Assembly: GCA_018333535.1 (NCBI GenBank) | Contig: JAGXTA010000025.1 | Span: 1-49,421, forward strand | Direction: 5' to 3' | Length of the DNA: 49,421 nucleotides | Source of the DNA: Deltaproteobacteria bacterium | Lineage (GTDB): Bacteria > Desulfobacterota > BSN033 > UBA1163 | Shown here: positions 19,834-26,906 of the stretch, one piece after another | Layout: each line of letters starts with the position of its first letter | Numbering within the stretch: the first letter of the stretch is position 1 | Notes under the pieces: generated by a model | The model's input: only the letters and a program-made list of their open reading frames with translations | Databases searched by the model: none | What the model was told of the DNA's origin: nothing | Position numbers and translations under genes: made by a program

Positions 19834-22473
19834 TCAGAATGTCGTGGCAACATCCTTATCCAAAAAACATATTGCGTCGTTTAGTTGCGGATCGGCAACC
19901 ACCTGAGCAAACGCGCCTCCCGTTGTTTTAGGCACATCAATCAAGCGCAGGATGGATTCATATTCACCTGCGTGCGGCAATAACTCCAAGAAAATATTCG
20001 GGGCTGTTTTAAAGAATTTTACCTGAAATTCCGAAGCGGTATCATCCGGATAGACAGGCAGATAAATGACCTGCCCCTCCACCAGGTCATTGAAAAAATG
20101 AGTGCCATAAGAGACTTCGGGCACATGGCCGGCTTCTTCCAGGGCTAATTCTACCAATACAGAAGCGTTATCAATGTCGGCGTAGCTTACGTTGACTCCC
20201 AGGGCGATATTGCTTGTGCCCCAACGCCCGGGTCCCATCATCATGATCTTGTTGCCCTGTATTGCAGGATGCCGGTTGATTTGCCCCACTAAACGTCCCA
20301 GAGATTTTTTTGCCTCTGAGGATAGACGGTGGTAACGTTGAGGGTCAATATAAAGAATGTACCGGATTTGCTCCACGAAACCACCACAGATCATGCGGTG
20401 GGCCCGAAAGAGAATCTGGTGCGGTTCCAGGGAGGTCGGCATGGATACATCTTCCATGGAACCCGGAAGAAAGAGCGGACGGCATTGAACCAGGTTGATA
20501 CGAACACGCTCGTCCGAACCCACAAAGGCGGTAAACTCAATATCCACCGGCTGCCCGTAGGCTTCTTCCAGGGTGACTAAAATCTCCCCCATGACCCGGA
20601 CAAAATCAGTTTGGTGGATCAAGTTATTAAAGGTGAGGACCCATTGATTTGTTATCCCTTCTACTTTCCCGGAGACGGGATCGTATGGGTAATGATCGTG
20701 CATCACCGAAACAAAGAGGCGAAGATTGGGATAATGGTTGTCCACCAGGATATCGCTCAAGAATCGGCTGTCAAACCGGTTGGTTTTTAAATCAAGCAGA
20801 TCCACCTGGCGCTGGGAATACTTGGCGACCATGGCTCCCACTTCCGGGCGCAAATTGGGATGGCTAATCGCTACCATGCGGGGGTAATCTGAACCGACCC
20901 TCTCCACTGCGCGCGTTCCCAAACCGAAAACCAGACGGATGATTCCCTGCCGGGTATCAATACGGTCATTCCATGCATAAAGATTTCGAGAGAAGGCTAC
21001 CCCGGCAAGCGTTGGAAAGAAATACTGCCGATAAGGCATGCCCGAAACGCGTTGAACCAGGATCGCCATTTGTTCGTCGGATTCGCCGAGACCCCGCCTG
21101 CTACGGTAGCACAGGGCATCGGGGTTAAGGGCGCTGGCATAAACCAATTTGACAGCTTTCATGAACTCAGCAAGGCGGGTTTCGGGATTTCCCTGGTTTG
21201 CACAAAATATGCTTCGGTATTTTCCGGCGAATGCGTTGCCAAAACTGTCTTCCAATAAACTGCTGGAGCGCACGATGATGGGCGCTTGCCCGTAGTAATC
21301 GAGCATGGCGCGAAATTGTTCTTCAATGGTTGCCGGAAAACGGCCGGCCAAGAAGCGATCTTCGATCTCTTTAAACTCTTCATCGGAGGTGGCTGAATTG
21401 CAGGTCAAGTGCAGCCGTAGCCGGAAGAGGTCGTTATGGACCAGAAAGGTGAAAAAGACATCCGAACCGATATAAAACGAGTCATGGTCCTCCAGCCGTT
21501 CTGTGAGGTTCACCCCGTTTTTTTTCTTTTCTGTCAAGAGAATGCGCCGCGCTAACAACATGCCAGCAGCCTTCCCGCCAATGCGCCCGGCCCCGATTAA
21601 GCGGTTTCGAATGGCAAACAGATCGTCCAACGTGAAATATCTGTCGGCAAGTTGATTAAAGATCGGATGATGGCCAATGAGCATACGGCCCAATTCTTGT
21701 TTTAAGGCCATCTGCTCAGGGTCTGTTTCGTCAAGACCTGACGGATGTTCACGGTAGTGGACGAGTTTTTGATAGACGCTTTCCCAGGGAGCTAATGGTC
21801 TGGTGGTTTCGATGAGTGGAGTGGGATGGGCTGAGGTCAATACCTCTACAGCTTCACTACTGTGGGAGAGGGGCAACCAACTTTCGCCGGCGACGAGATG
21901 AGGTAAAAACATCTGTGGTGAATAACGGTCCCAAACCTTGATAGGGTGAATATGCATCCGGCCTTTGGCTTGGTAGACGTCAACAAGAATTTGGGTCGTG
22001 TCCCGAATGCGGGCTACGGCGGAATGTGCATGTTGACCACGCGTCAGGGCAAAGTAGGCGATCGTGTTCAACTCAAACAAGAAGGGACAGGTGATTTGAA
22101 AAAAATTGGCTAATAGCTCATCCGTCGCCCATTCCACCACCAGGGCCGACAGGTTGTCAAATACATACATGGCTCCGGGGCCGTGGCCTTCAATGAGACG
22201 GTGGACTTCCCGCGTAAAGCTATCGAAACCCAGGCTGGGGTTTAATTCAATCGTTTCCAGACCAGGGCGAGGCGCCAGCACGCACGGGTGAGATGCGAAG
22301 CGTAGATACACAAGGCGCAGGTGGTTAGCGATTGCGGCCTCGGCAAACGGTTCGGCAAAGTAACGGTAATCCTCGAGGCAGTCAACCTGCCAGACGACAT
22401 TGTCGCCTGACCGGATTCCCTGCAACACTTCATCTAAGGCTTGAATGCCACTATGGGTCGTAGTGTGATCCAT
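19834..22473 (-). CDS. KaiC-like (degenerate)/PEP-synthase ATP-binding domain fusion protein
   Basis: 879 residues with two parts. Residues 1-210 resemble a KaiC/RadA-type ATPase (GIQALDEVLQGIRSGDNVVW; Walker-B-like AMYVFDNLSALV), but the Walker A P-loop is gone: DCLEDYRYF stands in its place. The rest is a PPDK N-terminal (PF01326-type) nucleotide-binding domain with GRIGGKAAGMLLARR, PIIVRSSSLLEDSFGNAFAGK, a GLGTRAVERVGSDYPR segment and the closing IEFTA..RINLVQCRPL. The swivelling phosphohistidine domain and the PEP/pyruvate barrel of true PPDK or PEP synthase are absent, so it cannot run the complete reaction alone. It may act as a kinase or nucleotide sensor. The gene has its own promoter and tandem ANTAR-type leader and precedes gdhA. 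Confidence 0.8.
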   Translation of the reverse strand: MDHTTTHSGIQALDEVLQGIRSGDNVVWQVDCLEDYRYFAEPFAEAAIANHLRLVYLRFASHPCVLAPRPGLETIELNPSLGFDSFTREVHRLIEGHGPGAMYVFDNLSALVVEWATDELLANFFQITCPFLFELNTIAYFALTRGQHAHSAVARIRDTTQILVDVYQAKGRMHIHPIKVWDRYSPQMFLPHLVAGESWLPLSHSSEAVEVLTSAHPTPLIETTRPLAPWESVYQKLVHYREHPSGLDETDPEQMALKQELGRMLIGHHPIFNQLADRYFTLDDLFAIRNRLIGAGRIGGKAAGMLLARRILLTEKKKNGVNLTERLEDHDSFYIGSDVFFTFLVHNDLFRLRLHLTCNSATSDEEFKEIEDRFLAGRFPATIEEQFRAMLDYYGQAPIIVRSSSLLEDSFGNAFAGKYRSIFCANQGNPETRLAEFMKAVKLVYASALNPDALCYRSRRGLGESDEQMAILVQRVSGMPYRQYFFPTLAGVAFSRNLYAWNDRIDTRQGIIRLVFGLGTRAVERVGSDYPRMVAISHPNLRPEVGAMVAKYSQRQVDLLDLKTNRFDSRFLSDILVDNHYPNLRLFVSVMHDHYPYDPVSGKVEGITNQWVLTFNNLIHQTDFVRVMGEILVTLEEAYGQPVDIEFTAFVGSDERVRINLVQCRPLFLPGSMEDVSMPTSLEPHQILFRAHRMICGGFVEQIRYILYIDPQRYHRLSSEAKKSLGRLVGQINRHPAIQGNKIMMMGPGRWGTSNIALGVNVSYADIDNASVLVELALEEAGHVPEVSYGTHFFNDLVEGQVIYLPVYPDDTASEFQVKFFKTAPNIFLELLPHAGEYESILRLIDVPKTTGGAFAQVVADPQLNDAICFLDKDVATTF

Positions 22474-22498
22474 TTGGAGTATCCTCTTTATATCTTAC

Positions 22499-22550
22499 AA
22501 AAAAGCATCACATGAGCTCGACGCCTAAGTCTATTTTACCTCTTTGTATC
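22499..22550 (-). promoter_or_regulatory. Second, decayed ANTAR-type hairpin/terminator unit in the KaiC/PPDK leader
   Basis: Downstream of the intact terminator, minus strand: TAC-AAAGAG-GTA (22548-22537, same loop as intact P1), then GAC-TTAGGC-GTC (22531-22520), whose GCGTC can pair with GATGC (22509-22505) ahead of six Ts. This repeats the P1-P2-terminator order in weakened form; the loop A1 of P2 has become T. Confidence 0.5.
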
Positions 22551-22554
22551 AAAC

Positions 22555-22609
22555 GAAAAAAGGGGTCAAATTTCTTTGACCCCTCTGTCTCCAATACCTC
22601 TTTGTATTG
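22555..22609 (-). promoter_or_regulatory. ANTAR-type dual-hexaloop antiterminator/terminator in the KaiC/PPDK leader
   Basis: Minus strand, 5' to 3'. P1 is CAATAC-AAAGAG-GTATTG (22609-22592), two bases, P2 GAC-AGAGGG-GTC. The terminator is GGGGTCAAA-GAAA-TTTGACCCC (22583-22562) with six Ts. Loops have A1 and G4. The terminator stem differs from that of gdhA at two positions yet keeps pairing (GGCG/CGCC versus GGGG/CCCC), evidence of a conserved structure. Confidence 0.78.
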
Positions 22610-22617
22610 ACAAATAA

Positions 22618-22646
22618 AATCTACTATAAAAGGGAGCCTTTGTCAA
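22618..22646 (-). promoter_or_regulatory. Sigma70 promoter of the KaiC/PPDK gene
   Basis: TTGACA (22646-22641), 17 bases, TAGATT (22623-22618) on the minus strand. The predicted start is just before hairpin P1, so the leader RNA begins with the ANTAR target. Confidence 0.75.
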
Positions 22647-22657
22647 ACAAAATGAAT

Positions 22658-22745
22658 GCTATCCTCCCATTTTGTCGGTGAGGAGAATGGCCTCAGCAAT
22701 CTCCCGCATGGTCTTACGGCTGTCCATGCTGGCTTTGCGGATCCG
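22658..22745 (-). pseudogene. 88-bp copy of the 3' end of the GAF-ANTAR gene
   Basis: Identical base for base to 36321-36408, covering the last 28 or so codons and the stop of the GAF-ANTAR antiterminator gene (ASMDSRKTMREIAEAILL...). Homology begins one base beyond the stop codon and ends abruptly in GGATCCG, where KaiC/PPDK-like sequence starts. Directly downstream is the promoter of the intact KaiC/PPDK gene. Confidence 0.9.
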
Positions 22746-23020
22746 CCGCCACCTGAGTATAGGTGCCCCCCATTGTTTTAGGCACGTCAATCAAGGGCAA
22801 GATGGATTCATATTCGCCGGCAACGAGATGGGGCAAAAACATCTGCGGTGAATAAGGGTCACAAACCTTATCGGGATGAATCTACATCCGGCCTTTGACA
22901 TGATATACGTCAACCAGAATTTGTGTGATGTCCAGAATTCGGGCTACTGTGGAATGGCTATGTTGACCACGCGTCAAGGCAAAATCGGCGACCGTGTTCA
23001 ATTCATACAGAAATTGTGAC
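22746..23020 (-). pseudogene. Degenerate, internally deleted second copy of the KaiC/PPDK gene
   Basis: 22746-22818 matches the 3' part of the intact gene (about 19898-19970). 22819-23020 matches a 5' part (about 21886-22080). Both are diverged by several substitutions and no frame stays open. The join falls at a shared CGCCGGC-like word (intact copies TTCACCTGC and TTCGCCGGC), pointing to a deletion of roughly 1.9 kb between short homologies. It shows that a tandem second gene once stood upstream of the present one. Confidence 0.8.
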
Positions 23021-23033
23021 ATCTATGCGCACA

Positions 23034-23415
23034 ATATAACCCCAATTGAGCGAAAAAAATAGTTCCTCCCCCCATGGAGACTGTGTCGTAATTACTGTTT
23101 TGTCACCCTTCTGAATTTATTTCAGGGTCTCTAAGCCGTTGATTTTATTAGATGCTGAAACAATACTGAATTAAGTTCAGCACAAGGTTCAGAAGCATGA
23201 CATTTTTTACTATTTCCCCATTACGACACAGTCTAATGGGGGAGGATTCAGGTGGGGGGGGGGAGGTCTCAGAGATCCACCCCCATCCCTCCCTTCCCCC
23301 ATCATAAGGGGGAAGGAGATGAGATAAGAAACAGCCAGGTGAATATATAAAACCATTGTTGAACAACATCGCGACAAGAAATTGTAATAATCTTTTCGCT
23401 CAATTGGGATATAAC
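23034..23415. mobile_element. 368-bp MITE with 16-bp TIRs and 7-bp target duplication
   Basis: The element spans 23041-23408. TIRs CCCAATTGAGCGAAAA (23041-23056) and TTTTCGCTCAATTGGG (23393-23408) are perfect. It is flanked on both sides by ATATAAC (23034-23040 and 23409-23415). A second inverted pair, AGACTGTGTCGTAAT and its complement, lies inside, together with a G/C-run region. No transposase is encoded. The TIR core AATTGAGCG matches the ends of 11304-11449, and 23141-23159 matches part of 13426-13564. Confidence 0.88.
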
Positions 23416-23425
23416 TCTTACGGGA

Positions 23426-23640
23426 CTAAAGAGACAGATTCCTTTCCCTTATCCTCATCAATGTGGGTGATGGATTGGGCAATTTAAAAATAACCTTGCC
23501 CTCTTTTGATCGCTGGAGGGTTACTTTTTTCACCTTTTCGCTCACCCCACCTTTTCTAATTCCTTTTCAGGGTCCGTTTCCATGTAGCAGTCACAAAACT
23601 CCTGCAGCCTCTGGTGGTAATTTCGGTCATTTTTGATCAT
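23426..23640 (-). pseudogene. Small hypothetical gene, split by a frameshift
   Basis: ATG at 23640 with a strong RBS (GAGGAGG, five bases) opens a 32-residue frame, MIKNDRNYHQRLQEFCDCYM and on to ELEKVG, ending in TGA at 23542. A second frame starts at the overlapping GTG (23545) and runs to 23426 with VSEKVKKVTLQRSKEGKVIF then KLPNPSP. Joined, they make a plausible protein of about 70 residues, so one frameshift may have split it; coupled translation of two peptides is also possible. Family not recognised. The rest of 23641-23771 shows nothing. Confidence 0.45.
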
Positions 23641-23759
23641 TTAAGCCTCCTCTACGTCTCCCCCCCAATCTTCGTGGTTTAATTTCATTAGTCCGAAGTT
23701 CCTCGCTTCCTAATAGAATAACTTCTTGATTTAAGAACTGTTTCTAAGAAATTGAATTC

Positions 23760-23776
23760 ATATTTACATGGCTACA
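23760..23776. repeat. Left copy of the ATATTTACATGGNTACA direct repeat
   Basis: ATATTTACATGGCTACA overlaps the stop region of the transposase gene. The same 17-base word (with G for C) occurs in the same orientation at 25522-25538 beyond the other end of the gene. IS ends would be expected in inverse orientation, so this may be a duplicated target or a regulatory word rather than a TIR. Confidence 0.45.
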
Positions 23777-25475
23777 GTCCAAGGAGTTGAAAGGCCCTGT
23801 TCTGTAGCGGAGTCATTTCTGTCACTTGATAAAAAGTGGATCCCTTGGGACCAGATTTGATTTGGCAATGGTTTCGGCATCGTGTTCCAAATTCTTTTAA
23901 GAGGGTATTGAAGCTCTGGACAGCCAAACCTTCTGGAGTAAGACGTTGTGTCTTCTTCTTTTTGGCCGATGCAGATACTTGGGCGGGTTTCACCGGGTCT
24001 CGCTTCTTGCGATTCTCATCCAGATCTTCATCGTCAAACAAAAGCGGGGAGAGTGCTTTTCGCATATGCCATTCCACATAATAAGCCAGCATGCAGATAA
24101 AGATGTGGGCCCGCACATGGTCCTCCGTATGATGCCAGATCGGACGGATCAACAGATCGATCCCCTTAAAACTTCTAAAAGCACGCTCCACTTGTGCAAG
24201 ATTCTTATAGCTCCGTACGGTATCTTCGGCAGATAGACACTCGGCTGATTCGCTGGTGCGAATCACATAAATCCCATCCAATGCTTCTTCACGTTGAATC
24301 TGTGCTTCATTACGAACGAATGAAAAGCTCCCCTCTCCGATGGTTACCATAAAGTGCTTTCCTACTTTAAAACGGCCGATCACCTTGCCCACTTTTTTAC
24401 CTATCTCGTCTTTGCCAAAAGGGGTTCTGCTCCGACCCGCAACTTGCTTGGCAATTCGTCCCAACTCCTTTTCGGTCGCCCTCAATAACTCTTGCCGCTT
24501 GCGCCCTCTCTGCTCGGCCAACAACGGATTAAAACAGGCCACTAATCGCTCCGAAGGAAACTCGGGAGATCGAATCTCGGCAAGGTCCTTCTGATCAAAT
24601 AACGACATCTGCAGATACCCGTTCTCCACTAAGTCTCGGATCGCATGGGAACGTAATGCCGAAATCCATCCGAGTCCCGAATACTCTTTGAGCTTCTCTA
24701 TCTGTGTCTGCGTCAACATCCCCCGATCTCCTACCAAAACCAGACGGCTCAACCCAAATCCCTTCCGCAGTTTCTCCGCCTGATCTGACACGGTACTCGG
24801 ATCTCCTGTGTCTCCCGGATAAACCTCCACAGCCACCGGACACCCCTGGCCATTGGTCATCAACCCATAAACAATAATCGGCCTCCCCTTCTTCCCATCC
24901 CGATCATGACCAAAACGAGCCAATGGACAACTCCGCCCCTCATAATAACTGCTCGTCACATCATAAAGCACCAACGACCCCTCCGAGAGATGACGAGACG
25001 CCAACTTCTTCTCGATCCGTTGCTGCCTGCCCAATAACCAGTCCATTGCCTCATAAAGATCATCCTCATCGGCATCGCTCACCCCCAGTTCTTCTGATAG
25101 CGTCGTCATGTGCCACAACCGTGTTGTCGCTAACTTCGAACAAGGATGAATCAACCGCTCAGCAATCATGGCCATAACCAGATCCCGCTCACGGCAATGC
25201 GTGGAGGCGATGAGTCCATCCAACCCAAGTTTCTTAATCGTTCCTAGTACTGCTTCCACATGACCATGAGGGATAGATCGTTCAATCACGAAAGCCTCTT
25301 TGGAGGCTACCAGGGTCTCATTCTTCAGAACACACCGCAGGGCTTCCACTTTTTCTGAGGGCCAATGGGTAAGATTGGCAATGGTTCGTTTGCGAATCTT
25401 CTTTCCTTCACGCCATGCTTCGCGCAGCAGGACGGCAGGTGGGGAGTTACGATTGGGGATGCGCTCAATAAACAT
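23772..25475 (-). CDS. IS1634-type (IS4 group) DDE transposase
   Basis: 567 residues and apparently intact. N-terminal signature VLLREAWREGKKIRKRTIANL; catalytic core with LVLYDVTSSYYEGR (first Asp), LVLVGDRGML (second Asp) and YKNLAQVERAFRSFKG (Glu), followed by VRAHIFICMLAYYVEWHM. It cuts and joins the IS ends. The ATG at 25475 follows an A/T-rich leader. I could not define inverted repeat ends. The element separates the decayed KaiC/PPDK region from the exported-protein operon. Confidence 0.93.
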   Translation of the reverse strand: MFIERIPNRNSPPAVLLREAWREGKKIRKRTIANLTHWPSEKVEALRCVLKNETLVASKEAFVIERSIPHGHVEAVLGTIKKLGLDGLIASTHCRERDLVMAMIAERLIHPCSKLATTRLWHMTTLSEELGVSDADEDDLYEAMDWLLGRQQRIEKKLASRHLSEGSLVLYDVTSSYYEGRSCPLARFGHDRDGKKGRPIIVYGLMTNGQGCPVAVEVYPGDTGDPSTVSDQAEKLRKGFGLSRLVLVGDRGMLTQTQIEKLKEYSGLGWISALRSHAIRDLVENGYLQMSLFDQKDLAEIRSPEFPSERLVACFNPLLAEQRGRKRQELLRATEKELGRIAKQVAGRSRTPFGKDEIGKKVGKVIGRFKVGKHFMVTIGEGSFSFVRNEAQIQREEALDGIYVIRTSESAECLSAEDTVRSYKNLAQVERAFRSFKGIDLLIRPIWHHTEDHVRAHIFICMLAYYVEWHMRKALSPLLFDDEDLDENRKKRDPVKPAQVSASAKKKKTQRLTPEGLAVQSFNTLLKEFGTRCRNHCQIKSGPKGSTFYQVTEMTPLQNRAFQLLGL

Positions 25476-25521
25476 GGGAACATAATTATCATATATTTAC
25501 CTATATGTCAAGCATTATTTT

Positions 25522-25538
25522 ATATTTACATGGGTACA
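25522..25538. repeat. Right copy of the ATATTTACATGGNTACA direct repeat
   Basis: ATATTTACATGGGTACA, same orientation as 23760-23776, about 45 bases upstream of the transposase start codon. It may mark the IS edge. The remaining bases up to 25684 are A/T-rich with no gene. Confidence 0.45.
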
Positions 25539-25684
25539 ATATAAAATATATCTTTCTGCTTTTTTAATGACATTTCAATAGGATAACCCTATTTAGAAGA
25601 TATTTTTATGGGGGAACTTCGGATTAGTCCTGTTTCTAATTGAAAGATGGACCATACATACAATGGAGATTATTTAAAAATAAC

Positions 25685-25727
25685 TTGACTTAAGTCAAAC
25701 ACATCTTCAGAGACCTTACTTTATGAT
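25685..25727 (+). promoter_or_regulatory. FNR/HcpR-like operator and promoter of the exported-protein operon
   Basis: Perfect palindrome TTGACTTAAGTCAA at 25685-25698, then TATGAT at 25722-25727. The palindrome centre lies about 41.5 bases before the expected start near 25733, the class II activator position of CRP/FNR-family regulators. There is no separate -35 box, as expected for an activator-dependent promoter. The leader to the ATG at 25803 is about 70 bases with RBS AAAGGAGG. Confidence 0.7.
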
Positions 25728-25802
25728 TTAAACGGAGGGAAAGGGCGGCGATTCAAATAGGCTTATAAAAGACTCAATCGATGATCTTAAAGGAGGGCTC
25801 CT

Positions 25803-26762
25803 ATGAATGGCATTAAATTAACACGAATCATATTAGTTGCTCTGATCGCACTGACTGTTGTCGGATTTTCCTCATGGGTTCAGGCTGGCATAGAGTTTTC
25901 GGTTACCGGGCCAAATGTCAACGTGACGAAGGACGGCAAGGCAATTAACAAAGAACCCCAGGAGGGGGATAAGTTATACATCTCCTGCAAATTTACACCC
26001 ACCGGGAGTGATATTGGCCCGTATCAGCCGGTCACCTTTCAATTCAAGGTAAATGGGCAAGTGACAAGGAATGTGCTTGCCCCGGTGACTCCTGGTAAGA
26101 CGATTTCGATGGGTAATGACTGGACTCCAGGGAAGGCAGGTAAGTATCTCGTCTCATGCGAGGTCAATCCGGATAAAGCATACAAGGAAGCCAACTATGG
26201 AGACAATAAAAAAGAGATCTGGGTGACCGTTGCAGAAAAGACACCCATGGTCACCTTAGGTAAAAGCCCAGTCGGTCAGGTAGGAGAGGTTGTTGCCGCG
26301 AAGCCCCCAATTTCTTCAGGCACACAGGTGACGACGAGATCTCCCAAGGAAATCGTGGTTGACACGGGAAAACCATTCTTGCCCTTACCCTTACCCGATT
26401 TGAAAATCGACACGGTTTGGACGGCGTCAACAACATGTAATCCTGCAGCCTATACTTTGGCTGTAAACGTAGGAATAACGAATGTTGGGAATGCTGCTTC
26501 GATGGAAAACCCTGATAACATTGTAAGCATTAAGCCCGATTTTGGACTTGCCGGTAGTTGGAAAGCCATTCCGGCTCTAAGCCCTAAAGAGCATCGGACT
26601 GTTCAAGTGCAGCATAAAGCTTCCGGTCAACCCTCTGACCTTGCCGGGAAAAAGGTTGTACTGGATATTCAGCTCAACCCTAAAAAAGCAGTTCCGGAAG
26701 GCAACTATGACAACAATAGCACAAAGTTTTCGGTCGACTTTCCATCCAATTTTTGCAAGTGA
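25803..26762 (+). CDS. Exported protein with CARDB-like domains
   Basis: 319 residues. N-terminal signal peptide (hydrophobic VALIALTVVGF, cleavage near VQA). The first module, about 30-150, is a beta-rich Ig-like domain ending CEVNPDKAYKEANYGDNKKE. After a Pro-rich linker comes a second module, about 200-319, with PDLKIDTVWTAS, NVGITNVGNAA and VPEGNYDNNSTKFSVDFP, the typical CARDB (cell adhesion in bacteria) ending. The paired cysteines could form disulfides. First gene of the operon. Its C-terminal module is clearly related to that of the next gene. Confidence 0.75.
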   Translation: MNGIKLTRIILVALIALTVVGFSSWVQAGIEFSVTGPNVNVTKDGKAINKEPQEGDKLYISCKFTPTGSDIGPYQPVTFQFKVNGQVTRNVLAPVTPGKTISMGNDWTPGKAGKYLVSCEVNPDKAYKEANYGDNKKEIWVTVAEKTPMVTLGKSPVGQVGEVVAAKPPISSGTQVTTRSPKEIVVDTGKPFLPLPLPDLKIDTVWTASTTCNPAAYTLAVNVGITNVGNAASMENPDNIVSIKPDFGLAGSWKAIPALSPKEHRTVQVQHKASGQPSDLAGKKVVLDIQLNPKKAVPEGNYDNNSTKFSVDFPSNFCK

Positions 26763-26906
26763 TAGACTTTGGGCAAGAAAGAAGTGCCATATCCAGTTCA
26801 ACAGGGTCCTGACCAATAAGGAATGGGAATAAGATCAAGACGGGAGTGTAGTGGTCGCTAACAGATTTATCCGGCAGTGGCCGGATGAAAAAAACGGAGG
26901 TGAACC

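Noticed and set aside
19683-22609. Guanidine-II (mini-ykkC) riboswitch
   Set aside because: That class has ACGR tetraloops in both hairpins. Here the loops are six bases, and only one contains ACGG by chance.
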